Source: Streptomyces sp. HUAS CB01 (GTDB lineage: Bacteria; Actinomycetota; Actinomycetes; Streptomycetales; Streptomycetaceae). From it: a stretch of DNA of 64,000 nt. Under the pieces are notes generated by a model. That model searched no databases and was not told the DNA's origin. It saw nothing but the letters and a program-made list of their open reading frames with translations. Position numbers and translations under genes: made by a program. The stretch is from assembly GCF_030406905.1 (NCBI RefSeq), contig NZ_CP129137.1, forward strand, positions 5,538,001 to 5,602,000, written 5' to 3'. Positions 54,943 to 63,560 of the stretch are shown here, one piece after another (positions within the stretch are counted from its first letter, which is position 1; every line of letters starts with the position of its first letter).

Positions 54943-57900
54943 ATGTCGCTCTTCAGAAGGCCCCGCTCCGCATGCGTGGTCGCCGTCGTCACGGCCGCGC
55001 TCATCGCCCCGGCAGGACCGGCCGCCGCGGCCCCCGGCCCGGCCGGCGGTCCTGCCGGGACGCCGGTGCTCACCTCCGGCAGCCTGGCCGTGACCGTCGC
55101 CGACGACTTCCCCCGAGTGCTCTCGTACACCGACCGCGCCTCCGGCGCCCGCATGCTCGGCAGCACCCGCCCCGTCACCGAGGTGACGCTCAACGGCACG
55201 GCCCGTACCGTGCGGCTGAAGGGCGCGCCGCGCGTACGGGCCGCGAGCGCCGCGTACACCCTGACGTTCCCCGGTCTCCCGGACGTGGAGATCGACGCGA
55301 CGCTCTCCCTCTCGGGCCGCGCCACCACCTTCGAGGTCACCGCGGTACGGGACACCGAGGCGTTCCGGGTCGGGACCATCGACGTCCCCGGGCACGACCT
55401 GGTCTCGGTGGGAAGTGCGGAGCACGGCGCCGCGACCGCCTTCACCCGGCTCGACCCGGACTCGACGCGGACCGCCGACGTCTTCGGCAGGGTCACCGAG
55501 GCGACCCCCGCCGACCCCGCGCCCGTCGGCGCCTCGTACGCGCTCGTCAACACGGGCGCGCTCGCAGCGGCCGTCGAGTCCAACTCCAGCTACGACAAGC
55601 CCTCCGGAGCCACCGGCGGCGACGACGCCCGCTTCTGGCACCAGGCCCGCACGGCGGACGACGGGTCCGTGCGCGTCGGCGTCCGGTCGGGGCAGTGGAC
55701 CTACCGCGGCGCCGGCGCCCCCCGCCCCGCGAGCGGCCGGGCCCTGCCGTGGGCGAAGGTCGTCGTCACCCCCGACGCCAACGGCGATGGCCGGACCGAC
55801 TGGCAGGACGGCGCGATCGCCTTCCGCACGATCGGCGTCACGGCACCGGGAAGCGGGGGCACACCCGACCGGGTCGTCACGCACATACCGTTCAACTTCG
55901 CCAGCCAGGCCACCCACCCGTTCCTGCGGACCCTCGACGACGTCAAGCGCATCTCGCTCGCCACCGACGGCCTGGGCCAGCTCGCCGTCCTCAAGGGCTA
56001 CGGCTCCGAGGGCCACGACTCGGCCCACCCCGACTACGGCGGCAACCACAACGAGCGCGCCGGCGGACTCGAGGACCTGAACACACTGCTGAAGGCCGGT
56101 CGGAAATGGGGGGCGACCTTCGGTGTGCACGTGAACGCCACCGAGGCCTACCCGGAGGCCAGGAACTTCAGCGAGACCCTCGTCGACCGGACGAAGCCGG
56201 GGTGGAACTGGCTGAACCAGAGCTACCACATCGACCAGCGGCGCGATCTGACCAGCGGTGACCTCGCCCGCAGGTTCCGGCAGCTGCGCGACGAGACCGA
56301 CCGCAACCTCGGCTTCCTCTACATCGACGTCTACTCCACGCACGGCTGGATCGCCGACGAGACGATGCGGACCGTGCAGGCGCAGGGCTGGAACGTCGGG
56401 ACGGAGTGGTCCGACAAGTTCGAGCGGGCGTCCCTGTGGTCCCACTGGGCCAACGACCTGGACTACGGCGGCGCCACCAACAAGGGACTCAACTCGCGGA
56501 TCATCCGCTTCATCCGCAACGGCGAGAAGGACGTCTGGAACGACCACCCGGTGCTCGGGCAGACGGCACTGGAGGACTTCGAGGGCTGGACCGGCGAGAC
56601 CGACTGGAACGCCTTCACCGCCAACATCTGGCAGCGGAACCTCCCCGCGAAGTTCCTGCAGCACCAGCGCATCATCCGGTGGGAGGGCGACGACATCACC
56701 TTCACCGGCGGCGTGCGGGGCACGCTCGAGGACGGCCGCCGGACCTTCTACACCGACGGGCGCAAGGTTCTCGACGGCGACCGGTACCTGCTGCCGTGGG
56801 ACGGCGGCAGGAAGCTGTACCACTACGACAGGACCGGCGGCACCAGCAGTTGGGCGGTCCCCGGCAAGGGCACGTACACGGTGTACGCGCTCACCGACAA
56901 CGGCCGGGTGCGGACCGGCACGGTCCGCCCCGTCGACGGGAGGATCACCCTCACCGCCGAGGCCGGCCGCCCGTACGTCCTGTACCCCGACCGCGCTCCC
57001 GCACCCCAGGACCCGTCCTGGGGCGAGGGCGGCCCGGTCCGGGACCCGGGCTTCAACGACGCCCGGCTGGGCCGATGGGCACGCACCGGCACGGTCACGC
57101 GCGACACCGACGACCACGGCCGCAACAGCGCCCGGCTGACGGGCCCGGCCGCCGCGTCCCTCTCCCAGCGCGTCACCGGTCTCACGCCCGGCAGGCGGTA
57201 CACCGCGTCCGCCTGGATCGAGGTCCGGCCCGGTGACACGCGCCGCACCGTCCTCTCCGCCGGAGGACGCTCGGTGACCGTCGAACGCTCCGCCGTGCGG
57301 AACGAAGTCGCGGCCTCCGACTGGCACTCCACCCACTTCCAGCGCGCCAAGGTCAACTTCACCGCCCCGCCCGGCGGTGCGGTCACCCTGGGGATCGCCG
57401 CCGCCGGGGGCTCGCCCGCCCCGGTCCGGGTGGACGACGTACGCCTCGTGGAGAACGCGCCCGCGGTGAAGGACGGCACCGTCGTCCACGAGGACTTCGA
57501 GGCCGTCGACCAGGGCTGGGGCCCGTTCCTCAAGGGCGACGCCGGCGGGGTGACCGATCCGCGCACCCACATCGGCCGGCTGCACGCCCCGTACACCCGG
57601 GCCGGATGGAACGGGAAACTCGTCGACGACGTCCTGGCCGGCGCCGAGTCGCTGAAGTCCCACGACGAGAACAGCGGTCTGGTGTACCGCACCGCGCCCT
57701 GGACGGTCCCCATGAAGGACGGCCACCGCTACCGGGTCGCGTACGACTACCAGTCCAGCCACGCGGGCGCGTACGAGTGGGTCACCGGCTACGACCGGAG
57801 CGGTGGCGGCGCCGTGGAGACGCGGCGCACCCCCATCGGGGCCCAGCGGACCACCGGCCACCTCTCGGAGACCGTCACGGCCGGCTGCGGCGATACCTGG

Positions 57901-58776
57901 ACCGGACTGCGCAAGCGCCCCGACGCCCCCGAGGGCGCCGACTTCGTGCTCGACGGCTTCACGGTGACCGACCTGGGGCCCGCCGGGGCGGCGCCCGCCT
58001 GCGGGACGCTCGGCGTGGCCGCCGCCGGGACGCTGGAACCCGGCCGCGCGAACGAGGTCACGGCGGTCTTCGCCAACGACGAGGCCGGACCCGCCACCGG
58101 GGTCTCCGTCGCCCTGCAACCACCTCCCGGCTGGACCGCCGAGCCCGCCGGCCCGATCGACTTCGCCTCGGTCGCCCCGGGCGCCAGGGCCACCGCCACA
58201 TGGCGGGTGACCCCGCCCGTGGACGCCGAGTACCGTCCCTACGAACTGGCGTCCACGGCCACGTACACCGTCTCCGGCGGCCGCCGCACCCTCGGCGCCA
58301 CGGCCACCGTGCGGACCCTGCCGCCACCGCCGACGAACGACACCTGGGCGAGCGACCTGGACTGGACGTCCGCCGAGAACGGCTGGGGGCCCGTCGAGCG
58401 CGACCTCTCCAACGGGGAGACGGGGCCGGGCGACGGCAGCCCGATGAGGATCGGGGGAGTGGCCTACGCCAAGGGCCTCGGTACGCACGCCCCGGCGAAG
58501 GTGCGCTACCACCTCGGCGGCCGGTGCACGTCCTTCACCGCCGAGGTGGGCGTCGACGACGTCCAGACCTCGGGCGGCAGCGTGCAGTTCGCCGTCGCCG
58601 CCGACGGCTCGGAGAAGGCGACCTCGCCCGTCCTGCGGGCGACGGACGCGGCCTGGCGGCTCACCGCCGACGTCACCGGCGCCCGGTACGTCGAGCTGAC
58701 CGTCACCGACGGCGGCGACGGGAACGGGAACGACCACGCGGACTGGGGCGCCGCCCGGTTCCACTGCGCGGACTGA
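54943..58776 (+). CDS. Secreted GH101 endo-alpha-N-acetylgalactosaminidase
   Basis: A 1277-residue secreted glycosidase of family GH101, which releases the core-1 disaccharide Gal-GalNAc from mucin-type O-glycoproteins. A Sec signal (RRPRSACVVAVVTAALIAPAG) is followed by a beta-sandwich, the barrel (candidate nucleophile D462 in FLYIDVYS, candidate acid E488 in NVGTEWSDKFE), a carbohydrate-binding module near 700-830, a NEW3-type domain (from GTLEPGRANEV), and a C-terminal NPCBM galactose-type module ending in DHADWGAARFHC. Long multidomain form. ATG 54943 has a weak ribosome site; GTG 54937 is possible. Confidence 0.9.
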   Translation: MSLFRRPRSACVVAVVTAALIAPAGPAAAAPGPAGGPAGTPVLTSGSLAVTVADDFPRVLSYTDRASGARMLGSTRPVTEVTLNGTARTVRLKGAPRVRAASAAYTLTFPGLPDVEIDATLSLSGRATTFEVTAVRDTEAFRVGTIDVPGHDLVSVGSAEHGAATAFTRLDPDSTRTADVFGRVTEATPADPAPVGASYALVNTGALAAAVESNSSYDKPSGATGGDDARFWHQARTADDGSVRVGVRSGQWTYRGAGAPRPASGRALPWAKVVVTPDANGDGRTDWQDGAIAFRTIGVTAPGSGGTPDRVVTHIPFNFASQATHPFLRTLDDVKRISLATDGLGQLAVLKGYGSEGHDSAHPDYGGNHNERAGGLEDLNTLLKAGRKWGATFGVHVNATEAYPEARNFSETLVDRTKPGWNWLNQSYHIDQRRDLTSGDLARRFRQLRDETDRNLGFLYIDVYSTHGWIADETMRTVQAQGWNVGTEWSDKFERASLWSHWANDLDYGGATNKGLNSRIIRFIRNGEKDVWNDHPVLGQTALEDFEGWTGETDWNAFTANIWQRNLPAKFLQHQRIIRWEGDDITFTGGVRGTLEDGRRTFYTDGRKVLDGDRYLLPWDGGRKLYHYDRTGGTSSWAVPGKGTYTVYALTDNGRVRTGTVRPVDGRITLTAEAGRPYVLYPDRAPAPQDPSWGEGGPVRDPGFNDARLGRWARTGTVTRDTDDHGRNSARLTGPAAASLSQRVTGLTPGRRYTASAWIEVRPGDTRRTVLSAGGRSVTVERSAVRNEVAASDWHSTHFQRAKVNFTAPPGGAVTLGIAAAGGSPAPVRVDDVRLVENAPAVKDGTVVHEDFEAVDQGWGPFLKGDAGGVTDPRTHIGRLHAPYTRAGWNGKLVDDVLAGAESLKSHDENSGLVYRTAPWTVPMKDGHRYRVAYDYQSSHAGAYEWVTGYDRSGGGAVETRRTPIGAQRTTGHLSETVTAGCGDTWTGLRKRPDAPEGADFVLDGFTVTDLGPAGAAPACGTLGVAAAGTLEPGRANEVTAVFANDEAGPATGVSVALQPPPGWTAEPAGPIDFASVAPGARATATWRVTPPVDAEYRPYELASTATYTVSGGRRTLGATATVRTLPPPPTNDTWASDLDWTSAENGWGPVERDLSNGETGPGDGSPMRIGGVAYAKGLGTHAPAKVRYHLGGRCTSFTAEVGVDDVQTSGGSVQFAVAADGSEKATSPVLRATDAAWRLTADVTGARYVELTVTDGGDGNGNDHADWGAARFHCAD

Positions 58777-58780
58777 GGGA

Positions 58781-58822
58781 CCGCCGGGGTGCGGGGGAGC
58801 GGCATCCTCCGCACCCCGGCGG
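58781..58822. terminator. Terminator after the GH101 gene
   Basis: An 18-base stem with one G-T pair (left arm CCGCCGGGGTGCGG...) and loop GCGGCA, beginning five bases after the stop. Confidence 0.85.
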
Positions 58823-59027
58823 CGGTGCCGTGCAGGGCGGCGCGAGCCCCGGTGGCCGGTCGCGGCGCCCGGGCCCGTCAGGTCTACCCGGCCTGCCGCG
58901 CCCGGTTGGCGGAAGTCGCCGGCCACGCCGGCCGGCGACGTCCTGATCGAGGCGTTGTGGCCGCCGTCCCCCGGTGCTACGCCAACTCCCAGCCGGACTC
59001 CGCCACTTCGTTCCCGGGAGGCCCCCG

Positions 59028-61433
59028 TTGCCCGCGCCGCCCGCCCTGCCCGCCTGGTCCCGCCGTGCCTTCCTGCTCGCCTCCACCTCGGGCGCGCTCT
59101 CCCTGACCCTGCCCGCCCCCGCGTGCGCGACCCCGGCAGGAGGCGCCGGCCGCGCCGGCGACGAGTACGCCGCACTGCGCCGGCGCTGGCTGGACCTCCA
59201 GCTCGGCACCGGCTACGACCCGGCCGCGGAGCCGTACGCCTCCCGGCTCGCGGAGACCGGCCGGCTCGCCCGGACCTTCCGCGACTCCATGGCACCCGCC
59301 GGGGACTCCCTCTTCCCCGGCCTCCGCTTCGACCCGCCGTCCGGCATCACGGCCGGCTACAGCCGGCTGTGGACCATGACGCAGGCCTGCCTCCAGCCGG
59401 GCACCGGGTCGACCGGTGACGCGACGCTGCTCGCCGACGTTGTCCGTGGCGTCGACCATCTCTCCGAGCGGATCTACAACCCCTCCACCGCCCGCTACGG
59501 CAACTGGTGGGAGTGGCAGATCGGCAGCCCGCGGCTGCTGATGGACATCGTCACGGCCCTCCACGACGAGCTCACCGACGAGCAGCGCCTCGCGGCGTGC
59601 GCCGCCCTCGACCACTTCGTACCGGACAGCATGCTCGGCTCGTACACGGGCACCAGCACCGGCGCCAACCGCGTCGACCTCTGCCGCTCGGTCATGCTGC
59701 GCGGCATCGCCGGTGCGGAGCCGGCGAAGATCGTCCTCGCCCGCGACGCGCTGTCCCCCGTCTTCCCCCACGTCACCACCGGCGACGGCCTCTACGCCGA
59801 CGGGTCGTTCGTCCAGCACACCTGGGTCGCCTACTCCGGCACGTACGGACAGGTCCTGCTCGACGGCCTCGGCCGGCTCTTCGCCCTTCTCGCGGGCTCC
59901 GCCTGGGACGTCACCGACCCCGGCCGGACCACCGTCCTCGACAGCGTCGAGAACGCGTTCGCCCCGCTGATCCACGACGGCCTGATGATGGACAGCGTCA
60001 ACGGCCGGGCGATCAGCCGGGGCCACCTCTCCGGCGACAGCCGCCAGGTCATGCGCAGTGACCACTTCCACGGCCACGCGATGATCGCGGCCGTCGCGCT
60101 GCTCGCGGGCGGGGCCCCGGAAGCCGAGCGGACCCGCTGGCACTCCATGATCAAGGGCTGGATCGCCCGGGACACCGTCAGCCCCGTCCTCACCGACCGG
60201 CAGTTCGGGGTGGCCGATCTGGCCCGGCTGCACGCCGTGGCCGCCGCCCCCGTCCCCGCCGCGCCGGAGCCCGTCGGGCACAAGCTGTTCGCCGCCATGG
60301 ACCGGGCCGTGCACCGCCGCCCCGGCTGGACCGCCAACATCGCCATGTCCTCGGAGCGGATCTCCGCCTACGAGTGCGGCAACGGGGAGAATCCGCGCGG
60401 CTGGCACACCGGCGCCGGAATGCTCTACTGGTGGCCGGGCACGGACCAGGGCGACCAGTACACCGACTGGTTCTGGCCGACCGTCGACTGGTACCGGCTG
60501 CCGGGGACGACCGTGTCGACCAGGCGCCTCGCCGACCGGGAGGGCGGCGAGTGGGGGGAGCCCAGACCGGCCGTGCGGTGGGTCGGCGGTGCGACCGACG
60601 GAGAGTACGCCGCCGTGGGCCAGCACCTCAAGGGGCTCGGCTCGACCCTGGAGGCGCGCAAGTCCTGGTTCTGCGCCGCCGACGCCGTGATCTGCCTCGG
60701 CGCCGGGATCACCTGCACGGACGGCGTGCCCGTCGAGACGGTCGTCGACAACAGGAACCTCGGTGAGCGGCCGGCCGCGGTCCTCACCACCGGCCGCCAC
60801 GGCCGCTGGGCCCATCTGGACGGGCACGGCGGCTGGGTCGTCCTCCCGGCGGGTGCGGACCGCACGGATCCCGCGGGGGACTCCGGCGTGCCCCGGCTGC
60901 GCACCCTGCGCGAGGCCCGGACCGGTGCGTGGCGGGACATCAACACCACCGGCACCCCCGAACGGCGGACCCGGCACTACCAGACCCTGTGGCTCGACCA
61001 CGGGACCGATCCGGTGAACTCGTCGTACGGATACATCCTGATGCCCGGGGCTTCCCGGCGGGCGGTGGCGGCCCGCGCCGCCGACCGGGGCTGGCTGGAG
61101 ATCCTCGACAATTCGGGCATCTGTCAGTCGGTCGTCGTCCGCTCGCTCGGACTGACGGCGGCGAACTTCTGGCGGCCCGCTACGGTGGGTGCCCTCACGG
61201 TCACCGCTCCGGCGAGCGTGCTGGTACGCGCTCGCGGCCGGACCGCTACGCTCCACATCAGCGAACCCATGCGGTCCGGGCTGCCGTTGGAGCTCGTCTG
61301 GGACCGTCCGGTGCGCCGGGTGGTGGACGCCGGCCCGTCGGTCGAGGTCCTGGGGACCGGGCGCCGCCTGCGGCTGCGCGTCACTCCGGGTACGGCAGGT
61401 GTCGTACATGGCTGCGAGGTGACCATCGGCTGA
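59028..61433 (+). CDS. Tat-secreted polysaccharide lyase, family 8
   Basis: An 801-residue lyase of family PL8 (hyaluronate, chondroitin or xanthan lyase), cutting uronate-containing chains by beta-elimination. The signal SRRAFLLASTSGALSLTLP is twin-arginine type. The alpha/alpha toroid holds NWWEWQIGSPRLL, NRVDLCRSV (catalytic Asn) and DGSFVQHTWVAYSGTYGQVLL (His and Tyr); beta-sandwich domains follow. TTG 59028 is chosen because GGGAGG precedes it and gives a compact signal; GTG 58974 would add 18 residues. Substrate cannot be fixed; its neighbour, a GalNAc glycosidase, suggests animal-type glycans. Confidence 0.88.
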   Translation: MPAPPALPAWSRRAFLLASTSGALSLTLPAPACATPAGGAGRAGDEYAALRRRWLDLQLGTGYDPAAEPYASRLAETGRLARTFRDSMAPAGDSLFPGLRFDPPSGITAGYSRLWTMTQACLQPGTGSTGDATLLADVVRGVDHLSERIYNPSTARYGNWWEWQIGSPRLLMDIVTALHDELTDEQRLAACAALDHFVPDSMLGSYTGTSTGANRVDLCRSVMLRGIAGAEPAKIVLARDALSPVFPHVTTGDGLYADGSFVQHTWVAYSGTYGQVLLDGLGRLFALLAGSAWDVTDPGRTTVLDSVENAFAPLIHDGLMMDSVNGRAISRGHLSGDSRQVMRSDHFHGHAMIAAVALLAGGAPEAERTRWHSMIKGWIARDTVSPVLTDRQFGVADLARLHAVAAAPVPAAPEPVGHKLFAAMDRAVHRRPGWTANIAMSSERISAYECGNGENPRGWHTGAGMLYWWPGTDQGDQYTDWFWPTVDWYRLPGTTVSTRRLADREGGEWGEPRPAVRWVGGATDGEYAAVGQHLKGLGSTLEARKSWFCAADAVICLGAGITCTDGVPVETVVDNRNLGERPAAVLTTGRHGRWAHLDGHGGWVVLPAGADRTDPAGDSGVPRLRTLREARTGAWRDINTTGTPERRTRHYQTLWLDHGTDPVNSSYGYILMPGASRRAVAARAADRGWLEILDNSGICQSVVVRSLGLTAANFWRPATVGALTVTAPASVLVRARGRTATLHISEPMRSGLPLELVWDRPVRRVVDAGPSVEVLGTGRRLRLRVTPGTAGVVHGCEVTIG

Positions 61434-61587
61434 TGTCGTTGTTGGACCACGACAAATCGGCGGGTCGTTCAACTGGTACTTCGCCTGTGGTGCGGAATGG
61501 TTCTGTACGGGGCTGACAGCAGAACGGGCGTGAGACTGTACGGAGTCAACGGCAGGATTTTCTTGGTCGGCTCCGTAGGGTTCGTAC

Positions 61588-63171
61588 ATGACCGTTTTGG
61601 ACGAGACCGCAGGCGAGCCGACCGACGCACGGGGGCGTGTGGCGGAGCTGCACGCCCTTCGTGAGCAGGCGCGGCGCGGACCGAGTGACCGGGCGACCGA
61701 GGCGCAGCACGCCAAGGGCAAGCTGACCGCGCGCGAGCGTATCGAGCTGCTGCTGGACGCGGGGTCGTTCCGTGAGGTCGAGCAGTTGCGGCGGCACCGG
61801 GCCTCGGGTTTCGGGCTGGAGTCGAAGAAGCCCTACACCGACGGTGTGATCACCGGGTGGGGCACGGTCGAGGGCCGGACGGTCTTCGTCTACGCGCACG
61901 ACTTCCGGATCTTCGGTGGCGCTCTGGGTGAGGCCCACGCCACGAAGATCCACAAGATCATGGACATGGCGATCGCGGCGGGTGCGCCGCTGGTCTCGCT
62001 GAACGACGGCGCCGGCGCCCGTATCCAGGAGGGTGTGTCGGCCCTTGCGGGCTACGGCGGCATCTTCCAGCGCAACACCAGGGCCTCGGGCGTCATCCCG
62101 CAGATCAGTGTGATGCTGGGCCCGTGCGCGGGCGGCGCGGCCTACTCGCCGGCGCTGACGGACTTCGTGTTCATGGTCCGCGAGACCTCGCAGATGTTCA
62201 TCACCGGTCCGGACGTCGTCAAGGCGGTCACCGGCGAGGAGATCACCCAGAACGGCCTCGGCGGCGCGGACGTGCACGCCGAGACCAGCGGTGTGGCGCA
62301 CTTCGCCTACGACGACGAGGAGACCTGCATCGCGGAGGTCCGCTACCTGCTGTCGATGCTCCCGCAGAACAACCGGGAGAACCCGCCGCAGGCGCCGAGC
62401 GAGGACCCGGCGGACCGCCGCTCGGACGTCCTGCTGGACCTGGTCCCGGCCGACGGCAACCGCCCGTACGACATGCACAAGGTCATCGAGGAGATCGTCG
62501 ACGACGGCGACTACCTGGAGGTCCACGAGCGCTGGGCGCGGAACATCATCTGCGCGCTGGGCCGGCTCGACGGGCAGGTCGTGGGCATCGTCGCCAACCA
62601 GCCGCAGTCGCTGGCCGGCGTCCTGGACATCGAGGCGAGCGAGAAGGCCGCGCGGTTCGTCCAGATGTGCGATGCCTTCAACATCCCGATCCTCACGCTG
62701 CTGGACGTTCCCGGCTTCCTTCCGGGGGTCGACCAGGAGCACGGCGGGATCATCCGCCACGGAGCGAAGCTCCTGTACGCCTACTGCAACGCGACGGTGC
62801 CCCGGATCTCGCTGATCCTGCGCAAGGCCTACGGCGGCGCGTACATCGTCATGGACAGCCAGTCCATCGGCGCCGACCTCACCTACGCCTGGCCGACGAA
62901 CGAGATCGCAGTGATGGGCGCGGAGGGCGCGGCCAACGTCATCTTCCGCCGCCAGATCGCCGACGCCGAGGACCCCGACTCCATGCGCGCCCGCATGGTC
63001 AAGGAGTACAAGGCCGAGCTGATGCATCCCTACTACGCCGCGGAGCGCGGACTGGTCGACGACGTCATCGACCCGGCCGAGACCCGCGAGGTGCTGATCC
63101 GCTCCCTCGCCATGCTCCGCACGAAGCACGCCGATCTGCCGTCCCGCAAGCACGGCAACCCCCCGCAGTAA
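61588..63171 (+). CDS. accB: Acyl-CoA carboxylase beta (carboxyltransferase) subunit
   Basis: Carboxyltransferase subunit (527 residues) that moves CO2 from biotin to acetyl- or propionyl-CoA to make malonyl- or methylmalonyl-CoA for fatty acids and polyketides. The two crotonase-fold halves show SLNDGAGARIQEGV and GPCAGGAAYSP, then DVPGFLPGVDQEHGGIIRHGAK and KAYGGAYIVMDS. The residue that sets substrate choice, Ile at position 420, is as in S. coelicolor AccB, not the Asp of PccB, predicting acceptance of both acetyl- and propionyl-CoA. The biotin subunit (AccA) is elsewhere. The ATG has only a weak ribosome site. Confidence 0.95.
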   Translation: MTVLDETAGEPTDARGRVAELHALREQARRGPSDRATEAQHAKGKLTARERIELLLDAGSFREVEQLRRHRASGFGLESKKPYTDGVITGWGTVEGRTVFVYAHDFRIFGGALGEAHATKIHKIMDMAIAAGAPLVSLNDGAGARIQEGVSALAGYGGIFQRNTRASGVIPQISVMLGPCAGGAAYSPALTDFVFMVRETSQMFITGPDVVKAVTGEEITQNGLGGADVHAETSGVAHFAYDDEETCIAEVRYLLSMLPQNNRENPPQAPSEDPADRRSDVLLDLVPADGNRPYDMHKVIEEIVDDGDYLEVHERWARNIICALGRLDGQVVGIVANQPQSLAGVLDIEASEKAARFVQMCDAFNIPILTLLDVPGFLPGVDQEHGGIIRHGAKLLYAYCNATVPRISLILRKAYGGAYIVMDSQSIGADLTYAWPTNEIAVMGAEGAANVIFRRQIADAEDPDSMRARMVKEYKAELMHPYYAAERGLVDDVIDPAETREVLIRSLAMLRTKHADLPSRKHGNPPQ

Positions 63172-63192
63172 CCCACGAGGAGAACGCTGCAC

Positions 63193-63396
63193 ATGACCAC
63201 GCCCGCCGAATCCCTGCTCCGCGTCGAGAAGGGACACGCCGACCCCGAGGAACTGGCCGCCATCACGGCCGTGCTCCTCGCCCGTGCCGCATCGCAGCCT
63301 CAGGCCGTGCCGGCCCACCGCGGCCGCAGCACCGCCGGGTGGCGCCGTCTGGAGCGCCAGTCCGGCTTCCGCGCCCCGCACTCCTGGCAGGGCTGA
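63193..63396 (+). CDS. accE: Acyl-CoA carboxylase epsilon subunit
   Basis: A 67-residue protein, 21 bases after accB, matching the actinobacterial epsilon subunit: LLRVEKGHADPEELAAITAVL then a Gly/Arg/Trp-rich end (AGWRRLERQSGFRAPHSWQG). It stimulates the AccA-AccB complex and is found only in actinobacteria. ATG 63193 follows GAGGAGAACG. Co-transcribed with accB; two strong hairpins follow. Confidence 0.93.
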   Translation: MTTPAESLLRVEKGHADPEELAAITAVLLARAASQPQAVPAHRGRSTAGWRRLERQSGFRAPHSWQG

Positions 63397-63411
63397 CGCC
63401 CTCCCGGCCAC

Positions 63412-63452
63412 CGAAGGCCCCGTCCGTCCCCCTGGGACGGACGGGGCCTTCG
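63412..63452. terminator. Terminator 1 after accE
   Basis: A perfect 19-base stem (starts CGAAGGCCCCGTCC) with a three-base CCT loop. One of two hairpins sharing the core AAGGCCCCGT / ACGGGGCCTT. Confidence 0.92.
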
Positions 63453-63489
63453 CCGTCCCGCGTCCCCGCCCGGGGCACCGCGGCGCACA

Positions 63490-63532
63490 CGGGAAGGCCC
63501 CGTACACCGCGACGGTGTACGGGGCCTTCCCG
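63490..63532. terminator. Terminator 2, next to the convergent conservon gene
   Basis: A perfect 20-base stem (starts CGGGAAGGCCCCGTACACC) with a three-base CGA loop, 29 bases from the stop of the leftward conservon gene. Confidence 0.92.
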
Positions 63533-63560
63533 GGAACGGGACGGGTACGGCGCGACCGGC

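Noticed and set aside
54736..59295. 1519-codon minus-strand frame opposite the GH101 gene
   Set aside because: The plus strand encodes a clear GH101 protein with domains; the antisense product has no recognisable fold.
61560..61590. Leaderless promoter for accB (TAGGGT at 61576)
   Set aside because: No -35 at a proper distance and a weak AGGG ribosome site is also present, so neither model can be chosen.
58977..61721. Long minus-strand frame opposite the PL8 lyase
   Set aside because: Antisense shadow of a well-supported lyase gene.
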